The position numbers and the translations under genes are program-made. The notes beneath the pieces were generated by a model that worked only from the letters and a program-made list of their open reading frames with translations, was not told where the DNA came from and searched no databases. This document shows positions 26,141 through 35,490 of a stretch of DNA of 64,000 nt, one piece after another (the first letter of the stretch is position 1; each line of letters begins with the position of its first letter). Origin of the DNA: Streptomyces sp. CHD11 (GTDB lineage: Bacteria; Actinomycetota; Actinomycetes; Streptomycetales; Streptomycetaceae); contig NZ_JABTTS010000006.1 in NCBI RefSeq assembly GCF_018638295.1, positions 1 through 64,000 of the forward strand, read 5' to 3'.

Positions 26141-26284
26141 TTCAGGTCCTTCGTAGGTCGTCTCGTCGTCGGAAGAGGCGTCGCTGTCACCATGTCGCCC
26201 GAAGGGATCCGGTGGGAAGCGCGGGGGTGGCCCCTCATCGTGCGGACGACACTATCGTCCGTACGATCAGGCTGTCCGCCTGGA

Positions 26285-27259
26285 TCACTGCGGTGTGCCA
26301 GGCCCGCGCAGGAAACTCACGATTCCGTCGGAAATCCCTTGCGCCGCTTTCTGCCGCCAGGCACCGCTGGTCAGCAGTGCCGCGTCCTTGCTATCGCGCA
26401 TGTTGCCGCACTCGATGAACACCTTGGGAACCGTTGACAGATTGAGACCGCCCAGGTCCTTACGCGTGACGAGTCCGCTGCCCGCGCCCGCGTAGTTGGA
26501 GGGCGCGCTGCCGGTGACGCGGACGAAGCTGCCCGCGATGCGCTCACCGAGGTCGCGCGAAGGGCCGACGATGGCGCGGGTGTCGGCGGCGCCCGCGTTC
26601 ACGGCGCCGGGGAGGATCACATGGAAGCCGCGGTTCCCGGTGCCGGAGCCGTCCGCGTGGATCGAGACGACGGCGTCCGCCTTCGCCTCGTTGCCGATCC
26701 GGGCGCGCTCGTCCACACACGGTCCGAACGGCCGGTCGGCGTCCTGGGTCAACTCCACGGTGGCGCCCTGCTCCTCGAGGAGCGTACGCATCCGGTGGGC
26801 GACGTCGAGGGTGAACTTCGCTTCGGCGTAACCGTCGTTGGTGGTGGTGCCGGTGGTGTCGCACGCCTTGCTGTTGGTCCCGATGTCCACCTGGCGGTTG
26901 ATCTCGGTGGTGTGCTGGAAGTTGGTCGGGTTGTGCCCCGGGTCGATGACGACGACCTTGCCCTCGAGCGGCCCGGAGGCGGCGGGGGCGGAGGCCGAGG
27001 GGGACCGCGTGGTCGCGGAGGCGCTGGGCTTGGTGTCGCCGCCACCGGGCGGCGGCGTCCGGGACGAGGCGGTCTCGGAGGCGGTCCCGGAAGCGGAGGC
27101 ACTCGGTGAGGTCCCGCCGTCACCGGGGCCGCCCACGGCCGCGTACACCGCCCAGCCGAGCAGCCCGCCGGAGACGAGCGCGGCGAGTGCCACGGTCAGT
27201 GGACGACGCCGGGACCGCCGGGGCTGGGAAGGTTCGAAACCGGGACCTGTGTACGACAC
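26285..27259 (-). CDS. N-acetylmuramoyl-L-alanine amidase (Amidase_3)
   Basis: 324 aa, membrane-anchored by one N-terminal helix (LTVALAALVSGGLLGWAVYAAV). A Ser/Thr/Ala/Pro linker (to about residue 95) leads to a zinc amidase domain: VVVIDPGHN (first His), EINRQVD (Glu ligand), VSIHADGSG (second His) and KVFIECGNMRD (catalytic Glu). It cleaves the amide between MurNAc and the stem peptide outside the cell. GTG 27259 has GGGTGG upstream. It follows the methyltransferase gene (27278) on the same strand with an 18-base gap and may be co-transcribed. Confidence 0.88.
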   Translation of the reverse strand: MSYTGPGFEPSQPRRSRRRPLTVALAALVSGGLLGWAVYAAVGGPGDGGTSPSASASGTASETASSRTPPPGGGDTKPSASATTRSPSASAPAASGPLEGKVVVIDPGHNPTNFQHTTEINRQVDIGTNSKACDTTGTTTNDGYAEAKFTLDVAHRMRTLLEEQGATVELTQDADRPFGPCVDERARIGNEAKADAVVSIHADGSGTGNRGFHVILPGAVNAGAADTRAIVGPSRDLGERIAGSFVRVTGSAPSNYAGAGSGLVTRKDLGGLNLSTVPKVFIECGNMRDSKDAALLTSGAWRQKAAQGISDGIVSFLRGPGTPQ

Positions 27260-27277
27260 GCAGCCACCCTAACGGTG

Positions 27278-27928
27278 TCAGCGGCCTGCCCCGGTACGGC
27301 GCAGTACGCGCAGGGAGCCGGTGGCCGACACCTCGGTGAACGCGCCGGACGCGAGCGCCCGGAGGTAGACGCGGTAGGGGGCCTGGCCGGTGAACTCGTC
27401 GGCCGGGTCGGGGAAGACGTCGTGGATGACGAGGAGACCGCCCTCGGCGACGTGCGGCGCCCAGCCCTCGTAGTCCGCGGTGGCGTGTGCGTCGGTGTGG
27501 CCGCCGTCGATGAAGACCAGGCCGAGCGGGGACGCCCACAGGGCCGCGATCTGCGGCGAGCGGCCGACCAGGGCGACCACGTGGTCCTCCAGGCCCGCCC
27601 GGTGCAGGGTGCGGCGGAAGGCGGGGAGCGTGTCCATCAGACCCAGTTCGGGGTCGACGGTCTCCGGGTCGTGGTAGTCCCAGCCGGGCTGCTGCTCCTC
27701 ACTGCCGCGGTGGTGGTCCACGGTGAGCGCGGTGACACCGGCCGCGCGGGCCGCGTCGGCGAGCAGGATCGTGGAGCGGCCGCAGTAGGTGCCCACCTCC
27801 AGCAGTGGCAGGCCCAGCCGCCCCGCGCCGGCCGCCGCCGCGTACAGGGCCAGGCCCTCGTCCACCGGCATGAAACCCTTCGCCGCCTCGAACGCGGCCA
27901 GGATCGCGGGCTCGGGTGCGACTGACAT
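27278..27928 (-). CDS. Class I SAM-dependent methyltransferase (Methyltransf_24 type)
   Basis: 216 aa. LPLLEVGTYCGRSTILLADAAR is the SAM motif, ALTVDHHRGSEEQQPGWDYHDPE the acidic loop, LGLVFIDGGHTDAHATADYEGW the Asp/His-bearing motif typical of the Methyltransf_24 (CmcI/macrocin-like) group, and GLLVIHDVFPDP the last motif. The substrate is unknown. ATG 27928 is chosen because the upstream extension is not conserved-looking. The 399 bases before the next gene (27929-28327) show no other gene. Confidence 0.83.
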   Translation of the reverse strand: MSVAPEPAILAAFEAAKGFMPVDEGLALYAAAAGAGRLGLPLLEVGTYCGRSTILLADAARAAGVTALTVDHHRGSEEQQPGWDYHDPETVDPELGLMDTLPAFRRTLHRAGLEDHVVALVGRSPQIAALWASPLGLVFIDGGHTDAHATADYEGWAPHVAEGGLLVIHDVFPDPADEFTGQAPYRVYLRALASGAFTEVSATGSLRVLRRTGAGR

Positions 27929-28327
27929 GAGGCGTGCCTCTCCCGAGGTCGTACGTGCGTCCACGGGGCCATGCTGCCGTACCGCCGGCCGGCGGAGTGA
28001 GCAGGGGTACCGGGTACCGGGTGCCGGGCGCGAGTGGTGCCCGCCCCCACCTCGCCGGGCCTCCCGGAGCCCGAGCCGGCGGCCGGGTCGGGGCAGGAAG
28101 CCGACAGGGCGCCGTCCGTGGGGCCGGTCGCGCCCGGCGAGCGGTCACGGCGGCCCTCCGGGACGCCCCGCACGCGGTCGCCCGCGCTCCGGTCTGCCGG
28201 CGGCGACGGTTCCGCCCGTCCCCTGAGTGGGGGCGGGCGGACCGCTGACACCGGAAGCGCCCGGTCCGATGGACCGAGGCCGCATGGGCCGAAATGCCGA
28301 TGCAGGGGACACGGACCGGCTGAGAGC

Positions 28328-29758
28328 ATGGCACTCATGCTCGAAACCACCGACACCACCCGCATGCCCGGACGCACCTCACCCCCCATGTGGCTGGTGG
28401 TGGCGCTGGCCTGCGCCGGACAGTTCCTCGTCGTGCTCGACATCTCGGTGGTGAACGTCGCGCTGCCGTCGATGCGTACGGCGCTGGCGCTGGACGAGCA
28501 GGGGCTCCAGTGGGTGGTCAACGCGTATTCCATCGCCTTCGCCGGCTTCATGCTGCTCGGCGGACGCGCCGGCGACCTCTACGGGCGCAAGCGCATGTTC
28601 CTCGTCGGCCTCGGCCTGTTCACGCTGGCCTCGCTGGCGGGCGGGCTGGCCCAGGAGGGCTGGCAACTGCTGCTGGCGCGGGCGGTGCAGGGGCTGGGGG
28701 CGGCCGTGCTGGCGCCCTCCACCCTGACCATCGTCACCTCCGCCGTACCGGAGGGCGCGGCCCGTGCCCGCGCCATCGCGACCTGGACGGCCGTCGGGGC
28801 GGGCGGTGGCGCGGCCGGCGGGTTCGTCGGCGGGCTGCTGGTGGACGCGCTGTCGTGGCGGTGGGTGCTGCTGATCAACGTGCCGGTCGGCGCGGTCGTC
28901 CTGGCCGGGGCCGCCCTGTGGCTGGCCGAGAGCCGGGCCGGGGACGGGCGGCGGCTCGACCTGCCGGGCGCGGTGCTGGTGACGGCCGGCCTCGCCACCC
29001 TGGCGTACGGGATCTCGCGAACCGAGGCGGAGGGCTGGATGGCGGGGGCCGCCCTGGTGCCGCTGTGCGCGGGGCTCGCCCTGATCGCGCTCTTTCTCCT
29101 CGTCGAGGCGCGGACCAGGGCTCCGCTGATGCCGCTCGGGCTGCTGCGGGTGCGGTCGGTGGCGTCGGCGAACGTGGGGATGTTCCTGAGCGGCTCCGCG
29201 ATGTTCTGCATGTGGTTCTTCATGACCCTGTACGCCCAGAACGTGCTCGGCTACACCCCGCTGGAGGCGGGCCTCGCCCTGGTGCCGAGCTCGCTCGCCG
29301 TGATCCTCGGCTCCAAACTCGCGCCCCGGCTGATGCGCACGGCGGGACCGCGCGCGGTGGCGGTGCTCGGCACACTGATCGCGGTGGCCGGGTTCGGCTG
29401 GCAGTCGACGATGACCGCCGACGGGGCGTATCCGACCGCGATCATGATCCCCGGCATCCTGATGATGCTGGGCGCCGGCCTCGCCGGGACCCCGCTCGCC
29501 GCGGTGGCCACGTCCGGCGCGGCACCGGGGGAGGCCGGCCTGGTCTCCGGCCTGGTCAACACCTCCCGCACGATGGGCGGCTCCCTGGGCCTCGCCGTGA
29601 TGGCGACCATCGCGGCGACCCGCACGGCGGGAGTCCGGACCCCGGAGGCGCTGACGGCGGGATACGCGCTGGTCTTCGGTACGGGGGCGGTCGTGCTGGC
29701 GGTCGGCGCCGCCCTGATGTGGATATGGCTGCCGAGACGGCCGGCGGCGGTGCGGTAG
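28328..29758 (+). CDS. DHA2-type MFS multidrug transporter
   Basis: 476 aa, 14 membrane helices. Motifs: LDISVVNVALPSM (motif D1-like), GGRAGDLYGRKRMFL (motif A), RAVQGLGAAVLAPSTLTIV and GGFVGGLLVDALSWRWVLLINVPVG (motif C/antiporter region). It exports hydrophobic drugs against protons. ATG 28328 or ATG 28337 are both possible; GAGAG precedes the first. Stands alone; no adjacent regulator. Confidence 0.87.
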   Translation: MALMLETTDTTRMPGRTSPPMWLVVALACAGQFLVVLDISVVNVALPSMRTALALDEQGLQWVVNAYSIAFAGFMLLGGRAGDLYGRKRMFLVGLGLFTLASLAGGLAQEGWQLLLARAVQGLGAAVLAPSTLTIVTSAVPEGAARARAIATWTAVGAGGGAAGGFVGGLLVDALSWRWVLLINVPVGAVVLAGAALWLAESRAGDGRRLDLPGAVLVTAGLATLAYGISRTEAEGWMAGAALVPLCAGLALIALFLLVEARTRAPLMPLGLLRVRSVASANVGMFLSGSAMFCMWFFMTLYAQNVLGYTPLEAGLALVPSSLAVILGSKLAPRLMRTAGPRAVAVLGTLIAVAGFGWQSTMTADGAYPTAIMIPGILMMLGAGLAGTPLAAVATSGAAPGEAGLVSGLVNTSRTMGGSLGLAVMATIAATRTAGVRTPEALTAGYALVFGTGAVVLAVGAALMWIWLPRRPAAVR

Positions 29759-30006
29759 GCCCGGCCGGCCGGCGGGCGGCGGGCGGGGGTGCGCCGAGCC
29801 GGTCCGCTCTGTGGGGCCGCGGGTTCGTGATGACCGGTGCCGGTGCCGGTGTCGTGACGTCGGGCCCGGTGCCTTCGTCGGTCGGCGGCTCGGGTCCGTG
29901 ACACCACCTCGTCCGGGCCAGGACGGAACCATGCGGGCGGACGGTGACGGAAGCACCACGTCACGGCGCCGGCCGGCTGCGCCGGGCAGAACCGGTGAAC
30001 GGCGGA

Positions 30007-30041
30007 CGGCCCCGCCCGTCGGTGTGCGACGGGCGGGGCCG
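30007..30041 (-). terminator. Strong 15-bp hairpin terminator
   Basis: CGGCCCCGCCCGTCG (30007-30021), loop GTGTG, and its exact complement (30027-30041). It sits 54 bases past the stop of the small minus-strand gene and can also stop transcription from the MFS gene. The rest of 29759-30094 holds no gene I can support. Confidence 0.9.
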
Positions 30042-30094
30042 ATCCGGACGGACAGGGACAGACGGGCGGATGACCACCCGTGCCCGGCGAACCG

Positions 30095-30262
30095 TCAGGC
30101 AGCCGACTCCGCGTGCTCGTTCTCCGGTGCCGGCCTGCGGTGACGGCCGCGCGGGGACACGTCGGGCTCCTGCGTGGAGACCGGTCCCCGATGCCTGCCG
30201 TGCCCGGCAGTGCTCTGGCCGTCCTCGGTGGACTGCGCCTGGTGTGTCATGACGTCGCTCAT
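30095..30262 (-). CDS. Small charged 55-aa protein
   Basis: ATG 30262 to TGA 30095 encodes MSDVMTHQAQSTEDGQS... ending RPAPENEHAESAA. It is hydrophilic, His/Arg/Gln/Glu-rich with no Cys and no helix spanning a membrane. Third positions are strongly G/C and a perfect hairpin terminator follows, which support a real gene. No GGAGG-like site precedes the ATG, so the start may be weak, leaderless or at ATG 30250. Function unknown; a short regulatory or precursor peptide is possible. Confidence 0.55.
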   Translation of the reverse strand: MSDVMTHQAQSTEDGQSTAGHGRHRGPVSTQEPDVSPRGRHRRPAPENEHAESAA

Positions 30263-30359
30263 CAGAAGGAATTCACCCCGTAAACACGATCTTTCCTACA
30301 GCCGGGCGAGTCTAACCGGCACACCGCGCACCGGATCCAGGCGGCCACGCCGACCGCCA

Positions 30360-31598
30360 CTACTTCGTTACAAGCCGTCCCAGAGGCGCCTGTTGCAGGG
30401 GCACGGGGCGGGGTGCGGACAGGGATTCGCAGACTCCGTACGCCACCGGGGCGTCGGCGGACGGCAGTTCACCGGAGACCATCTCCGACCCTGTTCGCTC
30501 CGCGGGCAGTTCACCCGGCGGGGCTCCCCGGACGTCCGACGGCGGGCGGACCTCCAGCCCTTCCCGCCGCGGCTCCTGCCCCGGCACCCGCAGGACCGCC
30601 ACACCGCACGGCACCGACCGGGTGGCATACGGCAGCCGCAGAACCCCGTCCGCCGTCCACAGCCCGGCCCCGGCCAGCCACCCCGCCGGGGCCGGCACAT
30701 GGCGCACGGTCCGCTCGGCGGGCCGCCACACCCCGACCCAGCTGCGCGCCCCGCCGTCGATCCGCAGCGCCACCGCGCACCCCTCCGGGGCCAGCATCTG
30801 CCCCGGCTGGATCGCGAACGGCGTCACCGTGCAGTCCGGCAGCCGCAGACACTCCGGGAAGCGCACCGGCAGCGTGCTGCCCAGCACCCCCCAGCCGAGC
30901 CGGTCACGCCCCGGTGAGGCCGCGTCCGAGCGGATCAGCAGCAGACCGCTGTCCGGGTCGGCGAGCAGCACCCGGTCGTCGCTCCCGTCGGTGATCTGCA
31001 ACAGCGGGGACATCTCGCCGCCGCGCCCCAGGTCGACCACGACCGCCTTGGTGCGCCCGCCGCTCTCCCGGTCCAGGGCGAGCATCCGTCCCTCCCGGTC
31101 CAGCCACACGCCGCCCGAGCAGCGGCCGGAGACCTCCGCGACCCGCTCCGGCCCGTGTGCTCCGCCCGCGACCAGCCACACCGTGGTCGACTCCCGGCCC
31201 ACGGCGAGGGCGTACGCCCGCTCCCCGCCCGGCGCGGGCGGCAGCAGCCGCACCGGCGTGACCTCCTCGGGGGATCCGACCGTCCCGAGCGGCAGCTCCC
31301 CGGTGCCCGCGCCGGCCGGGTACAGCAGGGAGAAGGCGTGCCGTCCGTCCACCAGCCGGTGGATGAGGACCCGCCCGTCCCCGAGCGGCTGCACCTCCGT
31401 ACCGGGCTCCTCGGGCTGGTTGCCGGGCAGGGGCACCGCGTACGGCTCGGGGCCGCCCAGGGTCCAGCGCTCCGGGAAGAAGGACTCGCCGGCGAGGGCG
31501 AGGCGTGCGGCGTAGCCCCCGTCCGCGGTGATGGCGCAGCCCGCCCGCCCGGCTCCGTTCTCGTGTCCCGTCGCAGGTTCGATGGCACAGACCGTCAT
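30360..31598 (-). CDS. Conserved hypothetical, beta-propeller-like protein
   Basis: 412 aa, soluble, no signal peptide. It consists of repeated beta segments with Gly/Asp turns (VLIHRLVDGRHAFSLLYPAG, TVWLVAGGAHGPERVAEV, GGVWLDREGRMLALDRESGG, LLADPDSGLLLIRSDAA), which suggests a propeller of four to seven blades, without clear WD motifs. It is divergent from the NIF3 gene. No catalytic motif recognised. Confidence 0.72.
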   Translation of the reverse strand: MTVCAIEPATGHENGAGRAGCAITADGGYAARLALAGESFFPERWTLGGPEPYAVPLPGNQPEEPGTEVQPLGDGRVLIHRLVDGRHAFSLLYPAGAGTGELPLGTVGSPEEVTPVRLLPPAPGGERAYALAVGRESTTVWLVAGGAHGPERVAEVSGRCSGGVWLDREGRMLALDRESGGRTKAVVVDLGRGGEMSPLLQITDGSDDRVLLADPDSGLLLIRSDAASPGRDRLGWGVLGSTLPVRFPECLRLPDCTVTPFAIQPGQMLAPEGCAVALRIDGGARSWVGVWRPAERTVRHVPAPAGWLAGAGLWTADGVLRLPYATRSVPCGVAVLRVPGQEPRREGLEVRPPSDVRGAPPGELPAERTGSEMVSGELPSADAPVAYGVCESLSAPRPVPLQQAPLGRLVTK

Positions 31599-31809
31599 CG
31601 TTCGGTCACCTCCGGTGACTAACGGTAGTTATCGCCCCTCCGGCGAGGGACCGCCGGACCCCCGCTTCACACATAAGGGTGCTCCAGGAACGATTCGCCT
31701 GAGGACGAGGAGGCGTTGTGCTCCACGAGCCGGCACGGGGAGCGCCGTCCGCTCCCGGCCAGAGCGGCGCCGGTTCGGGCGCGCAGGCCGGCCAGGTAGC
31801 CTTGGCGGC

Positions 31810-32736
31810 GTGCCCCGTCTGTCAGAAGTCATCGCCGCGCTGGAGAACCTGTGGCCCGCCGAGCGGGCCGAGTCCTGGGACGCGGTCGGCACCGTCGTGG
31901 GCGAGCCCGACCAGCGGGTGGGGCGGGTGCTGTTCGCCGTCGACCCGGTCCAGGAGACCGTCGACGAGGCGGTGGCACTGGGCGCCGATCTGCTCGTCAC
32001 CCACCACCCGCTCTACCTGCGCGGCACGACCACGGTCGCGGCCTCCACCTTCAAGGGCCGCGTGGTGCACACCCTCATCAGGAACGACATCGCGCTGCAC
32101 GTCGCCCACACCAACGCCGACACCGCCGACCCGGGTGTCTCCGACGCCCTCGCCGGCGCCCTGGGCCTCAGGGTGGTGCGGCCCCTCGTGCCGGACCCGT
32201 CCGATCCGGACGGCCGCCGGGGCCTGGGACGCGTCTGCGAACCGGACCACCCGCTGACCGTCCGCGAACTCGCCGTTCGCGCCGCCGAACGGCTCCCCGC
32301 CACCGCGCAGGGCATCCGCGCCGCCGGCGACCCCGACGCGCTCGTCCGCACGGTCGCCGTCAGCGGCGGATCCGGCGACAGTCTCTTCGACCACGTCCGG
32401 GCCGCCGGCGTGGACGCCTTCCTCACCGCGGACCTGCGCCACCACCCGGCCTCGGAGGCCATGGAGACGGCGGCCCGCGGCCACCGACCCCTCGCGCTGC
32501 TCGACGCGGCGCACTGGGCCACCGAGTGGCCCTGGTGCGAACTGGCCGCGGCGCAGCTCGACGAGATCTCCGACCGCCACGGGTGGGACCTCAGGGTCCA
32601 TGTCTCGAAGGCGGTCACCGACCCCTGGACCGCCCACGCGGCGTCGTCCGCCGCCCGCCCGTCGCCCGCCACCGCCCTTCCGGGGAGCGCCGCGCGCGTC
32701 CCTTCCGATTCCGACACCTCTGGAGCCCCCAACTGA
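31810..32736 (+). CDS. NIF3-like dinuclear metal protein (GTP cyclohydrolase I type 2/DUF34 family)
   Basis: 308 aa. VPRLSEVIAALENLWP start, LFAVDPVQETVDEA, VTHHPLYLRG (first metal-binding His pair), IALHVAHTNADTADPG (second) and ALLDAAHWATEW with the C-terminal metal ligands. The family forms toroidal hexamers with two metal ions. It is often called GTP cyclohydrolase I type 2, but the true activity is unsettled. The C-terminal Ala/Ser/Pro tail is genus-typical. GTG 31810 is taken as the start. The stop TGA overlaps the next start (CTGA). Confidence 0.88.
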   Translation: MPRLSEVIAALENLWPAERAESWDAVGTVVGEPDQRVGRVLFAVDPVQETVDEAVALGADLLVTHHPLYLRGTTTVAASTFKGRVVHTLIRNDIALHVAHTNADTADPGVSDALAGALGLRVVRPLVPDPSDPDGRRGLGRVCEPDHPLTVRELAVRAAERLPATAQGIRAAGDPDALVRTVAVSGGSGDSLFDHVRAAGVDAFLTADLRHHPASEAMETAARGHRPLALLDAAHWATEWPWCELAAAQLDEISDRHGWDLRVHVSKAVTDPWTAHAASSAARPSPATALPGSAARVPSDSDTSGAPN

Positions 32737-33476
32737 ACGCCGAGCCCGCCGACCAGATCCGACTCCTCGACGTCCAGGACCTCGACGTCCGTCTCCAGCA
32801 GCTCGCCCACAAGCGCAGGTCGCTTCCCGAGCACGACGAGATCGAGTCGCTGAACCGGGACCTCGCGCAGCTGCGCGACCTGCTCGTCGCCGCGCAGACC
32901 GAGGAGAGCGACTGCGCCCGCGAGCAGACCAAGGCCGAGCAGGACGTCGACCAGGTGCGCCAGCGTGCCGTCCGCGACCAGAAGCGCCTCGACTCGGGGG
33001 CCGTCTCCTCGCCCAAGGACCTGGAGAACCTCCAGCGCGAGATCGCCTCCCTCGCCAAGCGGCAGGGCGACCTCGAGGACGTCGTCCTGGAGGTCATGGA
33101 GCGCCGGGAGTCCGCACAGGAGCGGGTCGCCGAACTGACCGAGCGGGTCGGCTCCGTACAGGGGAGGATCGACGACGCCACCGTGCGGCGCGACACGGCC
33201 GTGGAGGGGATCGACGGAGAGGTGGCCTCCGTGACGAAGGAGCGCGAGGTCATCTCGGGCTCCGTGCCCCCGGCGCTGCTGAGCCTGTACGACAAGCTGC
33301 GCGCGCAGCAGGGCGGTGTCGGCGCTGCCAAGCTGTACGCCCGCAGCTGCCAGGGCTGCCGCCAGGAGCTCGCCATCACCGAGCTGAACGAGATCCGCTC
33401 CGCCGCCCCCGACACGGTGGTGCGCTGCGAGAACTGCCGTCGCATCCTGGTGCGTACGTCCGAGTCGGGGCTGTAG
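32733..33476 (+). CDS. Coiled-coil zinc-ribbon protein (CT398/SCO2300-like), CTG start
   Basis: 247 aa. A long alpha-helical hairpin (residues about 5-185, coiled coil rich in Glu/Arg/Leu) is followed by a four-Cys zinc ribbon (CQGCRQEL ... CENCRRIL). The only start at the correct place is CTG 32733, overlapping the NIF3 stop as CTGA, with CTGGAG about 8 bases upstream. The encoded NAEPADQIRLLDVQDLDVRLQQ is the usual N-terminus of this family. The role is unknown; the family is always linked to NIF3 and RNase H genes, and nucleic-acid or secretion-related roles have been proposed for homologues. Confidence 0.87.
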   Translation: MNAEPADQIRLLDVQDLDVRLQQLAHKRRSLPEHDEIESLNRDLAQLRDLLVAAQTEESDCAREQTKAEQDVDQVRQRAVRDQKRLDSGAVSSPKDLENLQREIASLAKRQGDLEDVVLEVMERRESAQERVAELTERVGSVQGRIDDATVRRDTAVEGIDGEVASVTKEREVISGSVPPALLSLYDKLRAQQGGVGAAKLYARSCQGCRQELAITELNEIRSAAPDTVVRCENCRRILVRTSESGL

Positions 33477-33488
33477 GGGTTCCTGACC

Positions 33489-34751
33489 GTGCGGGAGTTC
33501 ATCGTCGAGGCGGACGGCGGGTCGCGGGGCAACCCGGGGCCCGCGGGTTACGGGGCCGTGGTGAGCGACGCGGCGACGGGGGAGACCCTGGCGGAGGCGG
33601 CCGAGTACATCGGTGTCGCCACCAACAACGTCGCCGAGTACCGGGGCCTGCTGGCCGGCCTGAACGCCGCCCGCGCACTGGACCCCGGGGCACGGGTCCA
33701 CGTCCGGATGGACTCCAAGCTCGTCGTCGAGCAGATGACGGGCCGCTGGAAGATCAAGCACCCCGCGATGAGGCCGCTGGCGGCGGAGGCGGCACGCGTC
33801 CTCCCGCCGGAGCGGGTGACGTACGAGTGGATCCCCCGCGAGCGGAACAAGCACGCCGACCGCCTGGCGAACGAGGCGATGGACGCGGGCAAGCGGGGCG
33901 AGACCTGGTCACCGGCGACCTCCCTCGCCGACCTGTCCGCACCGCCCGCCGACCCCGTGCCGTCGGCCTCGCCGGACCGCCCCGGCCCGCCCGCCGACGC
34001 GTCGGCGGGCGCCGCCCGCGTCCGCGCGGCCCTGGCCCCGGCGTCCCGGAACCCCTCCGCGGAGGCCGATCTGCGGGCCGCGCGGGCCGTCGCCGCCCCC
34101 GCCGCCGGGTGGGCGCCCGCCGACATGGGAGCGCCGGCCACCTTCGTGCTGCTGCGGCACGGGGAGACGCCGCTGACCCCGCAGAAGCGCTTCTCGGGCA
34201 GCGGCGGCAGCGACCCCTCCCTTTCCGGCACCGGGCGGGGGCAGGCCGAGAGGGTCGCCGAGGCGCTCGCCCGGCGTGGCACCGTCCAGGCCGTCGTCGC
34301 CTCACCGCTCGCCCGCACCCGCGAGACCGCCGGTATCGTCGCCGCCCGCCTCGGGCTCGACGTGAGCGTGGAGGACGGACTGCGCGAGACCGACTTCGGC
34401 GCCTGGGAGGGACTCACCTTCGGCGAGGTCCGCGAGCGTCACCCCGACGACCTGAACGCCTGGCTCTCCTCTCCGGACGCCGAGCCCACCGGCGGCGGCG
34501 AGAGCTTCGCGGCCACCGCGGCCCGGGTCTCCGCGGCCCGCGACCGGCTGGTTGCCGCGTACGCCGGCCGCACCGTCCTGCTCGTCACCCACGTGACACC
34601 GATCAAGACGCTCGTACGGCTGGCCCTGGGCGCCCCGCCCGAGGCGCTGTTCCGGATGGAACTGTCCGCCGCCTCACTCTCCGCCGTGGCGTACTACGCC
34701 GACGGCAACGCCAGCGTCCGCCTGTTCAACGACACCTCGCACCTGCGCTAG
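33489..34751 (+). CDS. Bifunctional RNase HI / acid phosphatase
   Basis: 420 aa. N-domain (1-140) is RNase HI type 1: VEADGGSRGNPGPAG with D9, E50 (NNVAEYRG), D75 (VRMDSKLV) and D124 (NKHADRLA), the four metal-binding carboxylates. A disordered Ala/Pro linker (about 150-215) joins a histidine-phosphatase (CobC/phosphoglycerate-mutase-like) domain with LLRHGETPLT (phospho-His), FGAWEGLT and VTHVTPIK (second His). The same fusion is known in S. coelicolor (SCO2299) and mycobacteria. It removes RNA from RNA-DNA hybrids; the phosphatase may act on alpha-ribazole phosphate. Its stop overlaps the convergent aldolase stop. Confidence 0.92.
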   Translation: MREFIVEADGGSRGNPGPAGYGAVVSDAATGETLAEAAEYIGVATNNVAEYRGLLAGLNAARALDPGARVHVRMDSKLVVEQMTGRWKIKHPAMRPLAAEAARVLPPERVTYEWIPRERNKHADRLANEAMDAGKRGETWSPATSLADLSAPPADPVPSASPDRPGPPADASAGAARVRAALAPASRNPSAEADLRAARAVAAPAAGWAPADMGAPATFVLLRHGETPLTPQKRFSGSGGSDPSLSGTGRGQAERVAEALARRGTVQAVVASPLARTRETAGIVAARLGLDVSVEDGLRETDFGAWEGLTFGEVRERHPDDLNAWLSSPDAEPTGGGESFAATAARVSAARDRLVAAYAGRTVLLVTHVTPIKTLVRLALGAPPEALFRMELSAASLSAVAYYADGNASVRLFNDTSHLR

Positions 34752-35407
34752 GCCCTCAGCTCCGACGCCTGCCGCGCCAGCGCCTCGATCCGTGCCCAGT
34801 CGCGCGCGGCCACCGCCTCCGCCGGAAGCATCCAGCTCCCGCCCACGCAGCCCACGTTGGGCAGGGCGAGATAGTCCGGCGCGGAGTCGGGACCGATGCC
34901 TCCGGTCGGACAGAACCGGGCCTGCGGAAGCGGCCCGGCGAGCGACTTCAGATACGCCGTCCCGCCCGCCGCCCGCGCCGGGAAGAACTTCATCTCCCGC
35001 ACCCCCCGCTCAAGCAGCGCCACCACCTCGGAGGTGGTCGACACCCCCGGCAGGAACGGCACCCCGGACGCCCGCATCGCCTCCAGCAGCACGTCCGTCC
35101 ACCCCGGGCTGACCAGGAACCGCGCCCCGGCCGACACCGCCTCGCCCGCCTGCCCCGGCGTGATGACGGTCCCGGCGCCCACCACGGCCTCCGGCACCGC
35201 GCCGGCGATCGCCCGGATCGCGTCGAGCGCGGCGGGTGTCCGCAGGGTCACCTCGATCGCGGGCAGCCCCCCGGCCACCAGCGCACGCGCCAGCGGTACG
35301 GCGTCGGCGGCGTCATCGATGACGACGACGGGCAGGACGGGCGCGAGATCCAGCACGGAGGGAGAAGAGGACGAGGGAGAGGGAGAGAAGGGCAGGGGTG
35401 AGCTCAT
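34748..35407 (-). CDS. eda: 2-keto-3-deoxy-6-phosphogluconate / 4-hydroxy-2-oxoglutarate aldolase
   Basis: 219 aa class I aldolase, TIM barrel. LPVVVIDDAADAVPLARALVAGG, IEVTLRT (catalytic Glu), VVGAGTVIT, FLVSPGWT and VREMKFFPA with the Schiff-base lysine, then RFCPTGGI, the phosphate site. It cleaves KDPG to pyruvate and glyceraldehyde-3-phosphate in the Entner-Doudoroff route or uronate breakdown. The first 20 residues are a Ser/Pro extension before the fold. It stands alone between the RNase H gene and YaaA. Confidence 0.9.
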   Translation of the reverse strand: MSSPLPFSPSPSSSSPSVLDLAPVLPVVVIDDAADAVPLARALVAGGLPAIEVTLRTPAALDAIRAIAGAVPEAVVGAGTVITPGQAGEAVSAGARFLVSPGWTDVLLEAMRASGVPFLPGVSTTSEVVALLERGVREMKFFPARAAGGTAYLKSLAGPLPQARFCPTGGIGPDSAPDYLALPNVGCVGGSWMLPAEAVAARDWARIEALARQASELRA

Positions 35408-35490
35408 GCCGTCATCCTGCCGCCCCGCCGCACCCTGTGCAAAGGATGTTGCGCAGGGTGCAACGCGTGGATGTACTGGATTCGGCGCCC

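Noticed and set aside
29759..30094. Additional small genes on the plus strand after the MFS gene
   Set aside because: Frames there lack ribosome sites and biased third positions; the minus-strand small gene and its terminator explain the interval better.
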